DNA of 64,000 nucleotides from contig NZ_ANMO01000006.1 in NCBI RefSeq assembly GCF_000338295.1, forward strand, positions 17,890 to 81,889, read 5' to 3'. Below are positions 25,757 to 34,278 of the stretch, in pieces. The notes under the pieces are model-generated. The model did no database searches. It was not told the origin of the DNA and saw only the letters and a list, made by a program, of their open reading frames with translations. Source of the DNA: Rhodopirellula europaea 6C (GTDB lineage: Bacteria > Planctomycetota > Planctomycetia > Pirellulales > Pirellulaceae). Both the position numbers and the translations under genes were made by a program. Each line of letters opens with the position of its first letter. Position 1 is the stretch's first letter.

Positions 25757-26632
25757 TCACTCACCGGTTTCGGTATTTTCCGAACTGTCTGGGTCAGCAA
25801 CCTCAGCTTCTGATTCAGCTAAATCCTGATCGCTCGGCGATGGACCCTTTCGCAGCATCTCCAACTTTTTATCGGGTTCGCCGTAGATGAGCACCGGGTT
25901 CTCCGGATCTTTCATCAGTTCGATTCGCTCGGGGGTTTCGTAGTCGTAGTCATCAAATGCGACTCGAACATGAGTCTTCCCGGCATCACCTCGAACCTGA
26001 AGGACGTAGTTGGTGTCCTCGATGCTGGTGTACTCATCGGTGAGTTCCCAGTCATAACTGACATAGCTGACCGTCCCCACTTCGCTTTTGATCGTTTCGT
26101 CTTCTTTGATCAACTCGTAAGTCTCATGTGACGACGTCGAATCAAACGGCACCGGGATGGTTTCGAGTTCGACGCGAGTGTCCAAATCGGTTTCATCGGG
26201 GACCCAATCCACGCGGTCAAACCAAACCTCTTCTTTGTCGCTGACTTCCGCTCGAACGATTGCGTCGCCATCCGTTCCAACAACTCGGTAGAAATAGTTT
26301 TCGGTGTAGATTGAATTGTCGAGATTGTGTTCTTCTGCGAATTCGATCGATTCGATTTCACCAACCTGCTCTCGGATGGTTTCATTTTCTGACAACGCGT
26401 ACATCAATGCATGAGGCGTCTCTTCGTCGTCAACCATGTAGTCGTAGTTGACCGCGTTGATTTCTTTGGCGAGTCGCTCGACCGCGTAGTACCCCAGCCC
26501 CAAAACACCGCCGCACATCAACAACATCGTCACGGAAACGATGGCGACGATGATGACGGTGTTCTTTGACGAGCCACCGGACGGCGAACTGGGGACCGGT
26601 TGGGTGTAAGGGGAATGGGGCGCGTGAGACAT
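25757..26632 (-). CDS. Membrane-anchored protein with two tandem Coa1-like domains
   Basis: This 291-residue protein starts with a proline-rich cytoplasmic tail (HAPHSPYTQPVPSSP) and one membrane helix (VIIVAIVSVTMLLMCGGVLGL). Two similar domains of about 75 residues follow. One is around YALSENETIREQVGEIESIE with FYRVVGTDGDAIVRAEV; the other is around LIKEDETIKSEVGTVSYVSY with VLQVRGDAGKTHVRVAF. The layout 'residue-pair...LG.I...G...V.G..G...V' is that of the cytochrome-oxidase assembly factor Coa1 fold. The C-terminus is acidic. Function in this bacterium is unknown. ATG 26632 is used; the upstream extension to 26728 lies in the htrA terminator. Confidence 0.6.
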   Translation of the reverse strand: MSHAPHSPYTQPVPSSPSGGSSKNTVIIVAIVSVTMLLMCGGVLGLGYYAVERLAKEINAVNYDYMVDDEETPHALMYALSENETIREQVGEIESIEFAEEHNLDNSIYTENYFYRVVGTDGDAIVRAEVSDKEEVWFDRVDWVPDETDLDTRVELETIPVPFDSTSSHETYELIKEDETIKSEVGTVSYVSYDWELTDEYTSIEDTNYVLQVRGDAGKTHVRVAFDDYDYETPERIELMKDPENPVLIYGEPDKKLEMLRKGPSPSDQDLAESEAEVADPDSSENTETGE

Positions 26633-26683
26633 GAGCGAAGCTGCTGATCGAACGAGAGCCGAAAGAAAATGAGATGGCTCGGA

Positions 26684-26724
26684 GTATAAACAAAAACGGA
26701 CTGGTGATTTCCACCAGCCCGTTT
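26684..26724 (-). terminator. Rho-independent terminator after htrA
   Basis: Read on the minus strand, AAACGG-x-CTGGTG type arms (26694-26706 with 26711-26724) form a 12-pair stem with one mismatch and a short loop. The strand then continues as a T-rich run (CCGTTTTTGTTT). It lies about 30 bases after the HtrA stop codon. Confidence 0.75.
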
Positions 26725-26752
26725 GCATTCGTTTCGATTCAGCGTCGATCGA

Positions 26753-28249
26753 TCACTGCAGTGGCACGATCATTCGTGTATTTCCACGACGGATGATCAA
26801 TCGCAAAGGAATGCCTTGCCGTTTGGCTTCGGTGATGATCGCTTGCAAAGCGGTGACGGAGCTGACCGCGTTGCCACCGGCACTCTCGATCACGTCGCCC
26901 GCCAACAATCCGGACTCATCCGCGATACCGCCGTCCTCCACACTGACAACGATCAACCCCGAATCCATCCCGGCGTATCCGTAGCGTTGAGCGGACTCGG
27001 GCGTGATGGGTTCAAGCTTTGCGCCCAAGACGCTGCCGCCATTGAACATCGCCATCGCTTCGCTGGTTCGCTCCTGCAGATTGACGGTCTTGGTCAAAGT
27101 TTCGCCATCGCGATTGATCACCATCGAAACGCTCGCCCCGGGTGGGCGACTGGCGATGTAGTTGACCAATTGCGAGCTGCTGCGGACCTTCTTTCCATCA
27201 ACACTGACAACAACGTCACCCGGCTGCAAATTCGCGTTCGCCGCAGGCTGCTTGTCCAACACGCCTTGGATCAAAGCACCGTCGTTGACCTTCAAACCCA
27301 TCTCTTCGACCAACTCGGGCGTCACGTCACGCACTTGGGCACCCAAGAAACCACGCCGTACTTGGCCGTACTCGATGATCGATGTCAGCACGGGACGAGC
27401 CAACGAGACCGGGATGGCGAATCCGATGCCGGCACTCGCTCCACTTCGCGAAAGGATCGCGGTGTTGATGCCGACCAATTCACCTCGCAAGTTCACCAGC
27501 GGGCCGCCTGAGTTACCCGGATTGATCGCCGCATCGGTCTGCAAGAAATCCTCGAATCCGTTGCCGTTGTTGACAATCCGGCGGTTGCGGTTCTTTCCGC
27601 TGATGATGCCCGCCGTCACGGTTTGATCCAATCCAAAGGGACTGCCGATCGCCAGCACCCAATCGCCAACTTGAATGGCGTCGGAGTCACCGAACGCGAT
27701 CGCTCGCAGGTTATCGGCTTCGACCTTCAGAACGGCCAAATCAGTTTCAGGATCGGTTCCAACCACTTCCGCTTCCAAACGACGATCGTCGCTCAGTTCG
27801 ACGTAAACTTCGTCGGCGTCTTCGACCACGTGATTGTTGGTCAGGATGTATCCGTCTTCTCGGACAATCACGCCACTGCCCTGGCCTTCTCGTTCAGGCA
27901 TTTGACGGCCGCCTTGTGACGGATCCTCAAAGTACTTTTCAAATCCAGGCGGCAACTGGCTTCGCAGTCCCGGTGGCAATCGACTCGCAACTGCCTTCGC
28001 GGAAGTCTTGGAACTGACGCTGACGACGCTGGGTCGCATCGCTTCGGCAACCGTTCGAAACGATGCCGACAAATCTTGAGCCGTGTTGAGCCCTTGGCCC
28101 GGATCGATCGCACCGGCTCGCGGAGTCGTTTGATCTGCCATCGCGTCTGACCGCAACCCATCCGGCAGGCTCATCACAACGGCGGCGGTCAGCGTGGCGA
28201 CCCACAAACTTCCCAAAGCAAAACTGACTGGTTTCCATTGATTACGCAT
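26753..28249 (-). CDS. HtrA/DegP-type periplasmic serine protease with two PDZ domains
   Basis: This 498-residue protein has an N-terminal signal/anchor (FALGSLWVATLTAAVVMSL), then a trypsin-fold protease domain. The catalytic triad reads NNHVVEDADE (His 140), ETDLAVLKV (Asp 170) and NPGNSGGPLVN (Ser 247). Two PDZ domains follow (about 300-395, including GVLDKQPAANANLQPGDVVV, and about 410-498). HtrA proteases degrade or refold misfolded envelope proteins. ATG 28249 follows a suitable spacing to the signal; the ORF to 28387 is rejected. It is a single gene with its own terminator, and glgC lies divergently across a 579-base gap. Confidence 0.93.
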   Translation of the reverse strand: MRNQWKPVSFALGSLWVATLTAAVVMSLPDGLRSDAMADQTTPRAGAIDPGQGLNTAQDLSASFRTVAEAMRPSVVSVSSKTSAKAVASRLPPGLRSQLPPGFEKYFEDPSQGGRQMPEREGQGSGVIVREDGYILTNNHVVEDADEVYVELSDDRRLEAEVVGTDPETDLAVLKVEADNLRAIAFGDSDAIQVGDWVLAIGSPFGLDQTVTAGIISGKNRNRRIVNNGNGFEDFLQTDAAINPGNSGGPLVNLRGELVGINTAILSRSGASAGIGFAIPVSLARPVLTSIIEYGQVRRGFLGAQVRDVTPELVEEMGLKVNDGALIQGVLDKQPAANANLQPGDVVVSVDGKKVRSSSQLVNYIASRPPGASVSMVINRDGETLTKTVNLQERTSEAMAMFNGGSVLGAKLEPITPESAQRYGYAGMDSGLIVVSVEDGGIADESGLLAGDVIESAGGNAVSSVTALQAIITEAKRQGIPLRLIIRRGNTRMIVPLQ

Positions 28250-28740
28250 CGTGAGAGTGTTCTCCAAAGGGGGATGGGCGGGTGAGTGATATTTCGCTCG
28301 TACCGTGGCGAAGTCAACGCAATGTTTCGCGACCTCGTCCAAACATTTTCCATGAGTTGCACGCATCCGAATCGCGGACGCTCCCATGAGTTTTCGAGAG
28401 CAGTACTACAGCGACCGGTGCCCATTTGGTTCACTTTGAACCGGAGACAAGTTGTCGAAAACGTTTCCGCTCCCCGACGATGTGGTGACCTGGCCTGGTC
28501 CGAGATGTGCGGGGACTGGACGACAGATCAATCGAGTCGTCTGCGAGGCACGACGTCGTTGATCGCTTGGTCGTTTTGCAGACAACGGGAGCGCCACCGG
28601 TGCGACGACCGTCACTTTCTGATCGCGAATCGATCGTGTTTGCGACGAGGATCGTCATGACGAATGTCAAAATAGGAAAGCTGACCCGCATCGACGCATG
28701 AAACTCCCTTTCAAGCCGGTGAGGGAAAACTAAATTCCGC
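28250..28740. other. Intergenic region between htrA and glgC, no gene seen
   Basis: Open frames here are short, lack family-like content and overlap one another on both strands. I see no tRNA, repeat or strong hairpin. It must contain the htrA promoter. Confidence 0.5.
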
Positions 28741-28770
28741 TCGACAGTCCTCACGGGACTTTGCTAGCAT
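28741..28770 (+). promoter_or_regulatory. Predicted sigma-70 promoter of glgC
   Basis: TCGACA (28741-28746) and TAGCAT (28765-28770) are 18 bp apart. The inverted repeat AGTCC/GGACT sits between them. A start site near 28777 would place the in-frame ATG at 28769 upstream of the transcript, supporting a later start for GlgC. Confidence 0.4.
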
Positions 28771-28828
28771 GCAGCCTGAACATGTTGCGGGTGCCAACAT
28801 GCCCAACGCGGTAGGAAACCACGATCCA

Positions 28829-30109
28829 ATGATGCGACAAACAGTAACTGTGATTCTGGCCGGAGGTCGTGGTTCACGACTCGAACCACTCACACGGGAT
28901 CGCGCCAAACCAGCGGTCCCCATTGGTGGTGCCTACCGCATCATCGACTTTGTGCTGAGCAATTGCCTGAACAGCGATATGCGGCGATTGTTGCTGCTGA
29001 CGCAGTACAAAGCTCAATCGTTGGACCGGCACATCAACGTGGCGTGGCGGAATTACTTCTGCCGCGAATTGGGCGAATTCATCGACGTTGTGCCACCGCA
29101 ACAACGCATTGATGACAATTGGTACCAAGGCACCGCCGACGCGGTTTACCAAAACATTTACGCAATCGAGCGGGAAGCACCCGAGTACGTGGTGATTTTG
29201 GCAGGTGACCACCTGTACAAGATGAACTACGAATCGATGGTCAATTTCCATCATCGCAAAGGCGCCGATGTCACAGTGGGCGCTTTGCGTGTCAGTCGCG
29301 AAGAAGCGAGACAGTTCGGCGTGATGCAGGTCGACACCGACAATCGGTTGGTCGAATTCCAGGAAAAACCGGAAAACCCGCGTCCAACGCTCGACGATCC
29401 GGATGTTTGTTTGGCATCAATGGGCATCTACGTCTTCAACACTCGTTTCTTGTTCGAGCGATTGTGTGATGACGCGACTCAACCCGACAGCGAGCACGAC
29501 TTCGGAAAAAACATCATCCCCGGCGCGATCGAAGACAGCCAAGTTTTCGCGTTTCCATTCACCGATGAAAATCGCAAACGAGACGCGTACTGGCGTGACG
29601 TCGGTACACTCGAAGCCTACTACGAAGCCAACATGGACTTGGTCGGCGTCGATCCTCAATTGAATCTCTACGATCGACAGTGGCCGATCCGCTCTTTCCA
29701 ACCGCAACTGCCACCACCAAAGTTTGTCTTCGGAAGCGAAGGTCGATCGTCACGTCGCGGTGAAGCTCTCGATTCAATCGTTTGCCAAGGCGCGATCATT
29801 AGCGGTGGCTGCGTTCGGCGGAGCATCATCGGCACAGGCTGCCGCATCAACAGCTACGCTCAAGTTGAAGACAGCATTCTTTTCGATGATGTCAACGTTG
29901 GACGGCACAGTCGCATTCGACGTGCAATCATTGACAAGGGAGTTCAAATCCCACCCGAAACGGAAATTGGATATGATCTGGCACTGGATCGTGCTCGTGG
30001 GCTAACAGTGACCGATAGTGGACTCGTTGTGATAGCGCGCGGCGAGATGATCGCTTCGCCGGTATCCACCAATGGATCGCATGATCCGACATCCAGCTTG
30101 ACTTCCTAA
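28829..30109 (+). CDS. glgC: Glucose-1-phosphate adenylyltransferase (ADP-glucose pyrophosphorylase)
   Basis: This 426-residue protein makes ADP-glucose for glycogen synthesis. VTVILAGGRGSRLEPLTRDR and AKPAVPIGGAYRIIDF form the nucleotide/glucose-phosphate site. WYQGTADAVYQN, GDHLYKMNY and VEFQEKP are further family blocks. The C-terminal part has left-handed beta-helix repeats (SIIGTGCRINSYAQVEDSIL). ATG 28829 gives the usual short N-terminus; ATGs at 28799 and 28769 are alternatives, the latter probably upstream of the transcription start. The diguanylate cyclase follows 51 bases later in the same direction, suggesting possible co-expression. Confidence 0.93.
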   Translation: MMRQTVTVILAGGRGSRLEPLTRDRAKPAVPIGGAYRIIDFVLSNCLNSDMRRLLLLTQYKAQSLDRHINVAWRNYFCRELGEFIDVVPPQQRIDDNWYQGTADAVYQNIYAIEREAPEYVVILAGDHLYKMNYESMVNFHHRKGADVTVGALRVSREEARQFGVMQVDTDNRLVEFQEKPENPRPTLDDPDVCLASMGIYVFNTRFLFERLCDDATQPDSEHDFGKNIIPGAIEDSQVFAFPFTDENRKRDAYWRDVGTLEAYYEANMDLVGVDPQLNLYDRQWPIRSFQPQLPPPKFVFGSEGRSSRRGEALDSIVCQGAIISGGCVRRSIIGTGCRINSYAQVEDSILFDDVNVGRHSRIRRAIIDKGVQIPPETEIGYDLALDRARGLTVTDSGLVVIARGEMIASPVSTNGSHDPTSSLTS

Positions 30110-30160
30110 CCGTGGCTTTCGGCAACTGCCGAGGGCTTCCTCGAAACCCTCCGCTGTGCC

Positions 30161-31129
30161 GTGAACCCGTCATTGATCGCCGCCGGTTTCTTTTTTGCCG
30201 CGGTCTTGATTGCAATCGGTTACCTCCTCGGACGTCGACGCGCCAAAGTCGCGACGGCGATCCCGCAAGGACCGATCATCCAAGAGGACGAGCGTCAACG
30301 CATGCTGGGCTTGCTCGAAGGCCTGTCGCGTTGGACCAACGAGTACTCCGGCAACGTTTCGAACTACCAAAGCGAACTGGGCGAACTCAGTGACGCGATG
30401 CGGATCAGTCTGCAGCAGTCGCGATCCGGCGCCGCTCGCAATGGCAGGGCGAATGAAAATCAACAAGCCAGCGATGCGAGAATGGTGACGTTGATCAATC
30501 AGATCATGTCGACGAACACCGAGTTGCAAACACGGTTGGAAGCCGCTGAGCAACAACTCGAAGAACAAACCGAACAAATCCAGTCCTACCTCACCGAAGC
30601 TCGCACGGACGGTCTGACAGGTCTGTTCAATCGACGAGCCTTCGACAAGAAACTCGACGAATTGTTCTCGGCCTACCGAGCCGGTGGCAAGTCGTTCACG
30701 TTGATTTTGATGGACATCGATCACTTCAAGATGATCAACGATACACATGGTCACCCGATCGGCGACATCGTCTTACAACAGATCTCGCAACGACTCGGCC
30801 ATGGAATGCAAGACGCCGAGATCGTGTCGCGATTCGGCGGCGAAGAATTCGCGATTCTGACGCATCTGCCGATTCGAGCCGCTGCCGACAAGGTCAACAA
30901 ACTGCGAGACCGCATCGCCAACGAACCCGTCGATGCGGGGTCAACCGAGTTGCAAGTCACATTGAGCGTTGGACTGAGCACGCCACAAGAAGACTTGGTC
31001 ATCGGTCCGATTGTTCGTCGTGCCGACGAGGCCCTTTATTCGGCCAAGAACATGGGACGAAACCGCGTCTACTTCAACGACGGCAATGGTGCACAATTGA
31101 TCAACGCTCCCGAAGTCATTCGCTCATAA
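30161..31129 (+). CDS. Membrane-anchored diguanylate cyclase (GGDEF)
   Basis: This 322-residue protein has an N-terminal membrane helix (LIAAGFFFAAVLIAIGYLL) followed by a coiled-coil-like helical region to about residue 145. The GGDEF domain starts DGLTGLFNRRAF. It has the metal-binding MDIDHFK and the intact active site GGEEF at about 226-230, so it should make cyclic di-GMP. The RxxD inhibitory site, expected nine residues before the GG, reads QDAE, so product inhibition is probably absent. Start GTG 30161. No sensory domain is seen; the helical region may signal through dimerisation. The PilZ protein at 41980 is a potential effector elsewhere in the window. Confidence 0.92.
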   Translation: MNPSLIAAGFFFAAVLIAIGYLLGRRRAKVATAIPQGPIIQEDERQRMLGLLEGLSRWTNEYSGNVSNYQSELGELSDAMRISLQQSRSGAARNGRANENQQASDARMVTLINQIMSTNTELQTRLEAAEQQLEEQTEQIQSYLTEARTDGLTGLFNRRAFDKKLDELFSAYRAGGKSFTLILMDIDHFKMINDTHGHPIGDIVLQQISQRLGHGMQDAEIVSRFGGEEFAILTHLPIRAAADKVNKLRDRIANEPVDAGSTELQVTLSVGLSTPQEDLVIGPIVRRADEALYSAKNMGRNRVYFNDGNGAQLINAPEVIRS

Positions 31130-31169
31130 AATCGCTCGCCGAATCGAATCCCAAACCGGCGATCGGCAA

Positions 31170-32081
31170 TCACTTTCCCGCCAGCAACCGCGCCGGGTTG
31201 GTGCGCGTCCAAGTTCGGATGCGGGCTTCCTCGATCTTCAATTCCGTGCGTAGCTTTTCAGCCATCGTTTGAACGGAAGTTGCACATCCGGCAAAGTGCG
31301 TTCGACACTCGGCCCATGCCGCACCGTCGGCGTCGACATGAACGTTTTGGCCCGCCAACGCATAGGTGCCCGGCCCTAATCCAGCCGCACTGATCGCGTC
31401 GCTAACGATGACGATGTTCTCCTCAGGCACGCACTGCAAATAGTTGCCCAAGGCCATCATTGGGATATGAAATCCATCGGCAATGAAACTGATCGACAAC
31501 CGCGAAGCTCGTGACAGAACTCGCTGCACGATGTTGTCGTGACGAGGAACCTGTGATGGACATGCGTTGCCCAAGTGCGTGAACATGGACAATCCCGCAT
31601 CAATCGCGACGTCAAGTTCATCCAGGCTCGCGTTGGTATGTCCCGCCGCGACGATGATTCCGCGATCGTGCAACCAACGCGTCGTGACACCGTCAGGATC
31701 TTGCTCCGGTGCAAGCGTGACCAAACGAACGTGACCACGGCCCGCGTCCAGCAATCGCCCAGCGTCCTCGATGGTCGCCGCACGAATCTCTGACTTCGGA
31801 TGAGCCCCCGCGTAGCCATCCAACGGCGACAAAAACGGTCCTTCGACATGAATTCCCGCAATCGTCTTGGCGATGTCACTGTCCGCTTCGATGGCATCAA
31901 CAATTCGGCTGATCCGAGCGCACATGGCATCCATCGAATCCGTGATCACCGTGGCCAGACACCGATCGACATCGTGCGAACGCATGACGTCACATGCGTG
32001 CTGAACCTGCTCGGTTGAAAGTTCGTTCCCGTTGAAGTCCACGCCGGCATAGCCGTTGACTTGAAGATCGACGTGGTTCAA
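31170..32081 (-). CDS. nagA: N-acetylglucosamine-6-phosphate deacetylase, short form
   Basis: This 303-residue protein of the amidohydrolase family has the NagA motifs VNGYAGVDFN, GIHVEGPFLSP, AAGHTNAS, FTHLGNA and VSDAISAAGLGPG (catalytic Asp). It removes acetate from GlcNAc-6-P, the step before NagB. It is clearly shorter than the usual 370-390 residues: it starts at the first barrel strand and ends at TNPARLLAGK, lacking the small beta-sandwich domain built from both termini. The start overlaps the nagB stop (ATGA), so the two are translationally coupled. A GlcNAc or chitin/peptidoglycan amino-sugar route is implied. Confidence 0.88.
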   Translation of the reverse strand: MNHVDLQVNGYAGVDFNGNELSTEQVQHACDVMRSHDVDRCLATVITDSMDAMCARISRIVDAIEADSDIAKTIAGIHVEGPFLSPLDGYAGAHPKSEIRAATIEDAGRLLDAGRGHVRLVTLAPEQDPDGVTTRWLHDRGIIVAAGHTNASLDELDVAIDAGLSMFTHLGNACPSQVPRHDNIVQRVLSRASRLSISFIADGFHIPMMALGNYLQCVPEENIVIVSDAISAAGLGPGTYALAGQNVHVDADGAAWAECRTHFAGCATSVQTMAEKLRTELKIEEARIRTWTRTNPARLLAGK

Positions 32082-32845
32082 CTGCCAGGCTCCATCGAAT
32101 TTCGAACGTCGCGATTCAGCTCGGCCGACGAAGCGATGTCGATGATCAGCGTCACGTTGGGATGCTGATGAAGGGCCGACGCTGGGACCATCGGATCATT
32201 GACGACCGCCAATGTTTTCGCGACCGCTTCGGCTTTCTGGGCATCCGGGACCGAACAGAAAATCTGCCGCGATTTCAGGATCTGCTGAACAGACATGCTG
32301 ATCGCTTGCGTCGGGACTTCCTCGAGCGATGAGAACCATCCTTCGCCGACTTGTTGTTCACGACAACGTTGATCCAAATCCACCAGCAAATACGGTTCGG
32401 TCGTGGTCAAGTCGGCCGGTGGGTCGTTGAACGCAAGGTGCGCGTTCTCACCGATTCCCACCAAGGACACGTCGATTCGAGTTTGCCGCAACAAATCGCC
32501 AACTCGTTTCATCGTTTCCGCAGGATCTTCGTCCCCGCGAAGGTAATGAAACGCTCCCGGCGAAACCTTTTCAACAAATCGTTCACGAAGGTATTTGCAA
32601 AACGATGCGGGATGATCCGGCGATACACCAACGTATTCATCCAGATGGAAACCGGTCACCTTCGACCAATCGATGCCGGGTTGTTCGGCCAAAGAGGCCA
32701 AAACTTCGAACTGGGAAGCGCCCGTTGCAACGACGATATTGGCATGACCGAACTCACTCAGAGCCATTCGGATCGAGTCGGCAGCATTTCGGCCCACCCA
32801 GAGCCCCATTTCGAAGCGGTCAGCGGCTAGGATCTTGTTCAACAT
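32078..32845 (-). CDS. nagB: Glucosamine-6-phosphate deaminase/isomerase
   Basis: This protein of about 255 residues has the NagB/6-phosphogluconolactonase fold: VVATGASQFEVLASL (phosphate loop), GFHLDEYVGV (catalytic Asp) and LVGIGENAHLAFNDPP (catalytic His and family block). It converts GlcN-6-P to fructose-6-P and ammonia. ATG 32845 is preferred; ATG 32857 would add four residues. It is the first gene of a nagB-nagA operon and is divergent from the Nramp-like transporter, with only 54 bases between starts, so regulation may be shared. Confidence 0.9.
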   Translation of the reverse strand: MLNKILAADRFEMGLWVGRNAADSIRMALSEFGHANIVVATGASQFEVLASLAEQPGIDWSKVTGFHLDEYVGVSPDHPASFCKYLRERFVEKVSPGAFHYLRGDEDPAETMKRVGDLLRQTRIDVSLVGIGENAHLAFNDPPADLTTTEPYLLVDLDQRCREQQVGEGWFSSLEEVPTQAISMSVQQILKSRQIFCSVPDAQKAEAVAKTLAVVNDPMVPASALHQHPNVTLIIDIASSAELNRDVRNSMEPGS

Positions 32846-32899
32846 TGGCGGTCGCATGTGGCGGCTAACAAATCATTTGTTCATCGACAAGGCTTCATT

Positions 32900-34213
32900 G
32901 TGACACAGCCGGTAGCAGTAAACGAGAGTGGTTGGAAACGATACCGTCGAATTGGCCCTGCCATCGTCGTCGCGGCCGTCGTTCTTGGGCCCGGCAGCAT
33001 CGTCAGCGCCAGCCGCGTTGCCTGCGGAGAAGGCTTTGATTTGCTTTGGATTGTCCCGCTCGCAGGAATTCTGATGATCGGCATGACCGCCGCCGCGATG
33101 ACGATTGGTGTCTGCAAAGAAAATACTTTGTGCGGTCTGGTTGCCGATCGTTTTGGACGCTGGGCCGCCTGGGTCGTCGGATTGTCGCTATTGATCGCGA
33201 TCACGTTGTTTCAAGCATCCAACAACAACGCGATGTGGATGGCAGTCAGCGGATTCATTGGCCACGAAACCGTGAACAAATGGTCAACACTCGGACGCGC
33301 ATCGGGCTTGTTGCTTTTCAACGGAGGCATCATCGCACTTGTGTGGCTCGGCCGGCGTGATCTGTATCGATGGATCGAACGTGCAATGGCGTTCCTCGTC
33401 GGTGCAATGGTCTTGTCGTTTGGTGCCAGTATGTTTGCATCAGCGCCTGACTGGGGCGATGTGATCGGCGGATTGATCCCCAGCCTCCCGGCATCGGAAC
33501 CAACGCTGACAAGCGATGCGGAAGCAGTCGCGAGTTCAGACAACGCATCGATCGCGTGGCTGAGCATGGCGGCATTGGTCGCAACAACGTTTTCGGTCGC
33601 GGGAGCGTTCTACCAGTCCTACCAAGTCAAAGAAAAAGGTTGGAAACGCGAAAACCTGTCGACTGGGTTAGTCGATGTCTTCGTTGGCATCTCATCCCTG
33701 GCGCTGATCACCGGAATGATTTATGTCACGGCCGCCACGGCACTGCACGGCAACATCGCACCCGCAGATCTGACCGATGCATCCGTCGTTGCCCTTTCGC
33801 TCGAACCACTGTTTGGATCGTGGGCTCGAATCGTCTTTTCAATCGGTATTTTTGCGGGAGCGGCCAGTTCTTTCCTGGTCAACGCGCTGATTGGCGGCGT
33901 CGTTTTCTGCGACGCGATTGGAACGGACTGCCGAGTCTCATCGCGACCGGTTCAACGAGCCACAATCGCGGCATTGCTCGCCGGATGGGCCGTCGCCAGC
34001 CTCGCTGCACTGACGGAAGTTGACTTGGTCAGCTTCATCGTCATCGCACAGTCGTTGACCGTCCTTTGCTTTCCGCTGCTCGCTGGTGTGATCGTTTGGC
34101 AGTTGCACACCTTGGATCGTAAAGACGTCGCTTGGCCAATCAAAGTGTTGGCCTGGATCGGATTGGCGGTCGTGATCGCCCTCTCGCTGAAAACACTCAG
34201 CGGATTGATCTGA
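32900..34213 (+). CDS. Nramp-superfamily transporter with altered metal site
   Basis: This 437-residue polytopic membrane protein has the Nramp/LeuT-fold layout (GPAIVVAAVVLGPGSIVSAS at the first helix, and GAFYQSYQVKEKGWKRENLS after helix 6). In metal-transporting Nramps helix 1 carries DPGN and helix 6 carries MPH. Here these read GPGS (about 30-33) and have no Met-Pro-His, so the substrate is unlikely to be Mn or Fe by the standard mechanism; Mg or a non-metal substrate is possible. GTG 32900 is preceded by AAGG at good spacing; GTG 32858 is an alternative. It is divergent from nagB-nagA. Confidence 0.8.
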   Translation: MTQPVAVNESGWKRYRRIGPAIVVAAVVLGPGSIVSASRVACGEGFDLLWIVPLAGILMIGMTAAAMTIGVCKENTLCGLVADRFGRWAAWVVGLSLLIAITLFQASNNNAMWMAVSGFIGHETVNKWSTLGRASGLLLFNGGIIALVWLGRRDLYRWIERAMAFLVGAMVLSFGASMFASAPDWGDVIGGLIPSLPASEPTLTSDAEAVASSDNASIAWLSMAALVATTFSVAGAFYQSYQVKEKGWKRENLSTGLVDVFVGISSLALITGMIYVTAATALHGNIAPADLTDASVVALSLEPLFGSWARIVFSIGIFAGAASSFLVNALIGGVVFCDAIGTDCRVSSRPVQRATIAALLAGWAVASLAALTEVDLVSFIVIAQSLTVLCFPLLAGVIVWQLHTLDRKDVAWPIKVLAWIGLAVVIALSLKTLSGLI

Positions 34214-34232
34214 GTGTTCTCGTGTTGAAACA

Positions 34233-34252
34233 ACGCGATCGAGCGATCGCGT
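34233..34252. terminator. Inverted repeat between convergent genes
   Basis: ACGCGATCG (34233-34241) and its complement (34244-34252) can form a hairpin between the transporter stop and the opposing SelA-like stop. No T run is present, so it may instead be a protein-binding palindrome. Confidence 0.35.
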
Positions 34253-34278
34253 GAGTGACCTCGAGACAGCTGGCTAAA

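Noticed and set aside
28431..28754. Minus-strand open frame of 107 codons between htrA and glgC
   Set aside because: It runs into the predicted glgC promoter, has no recognisable domain and overlaps another chance frame.
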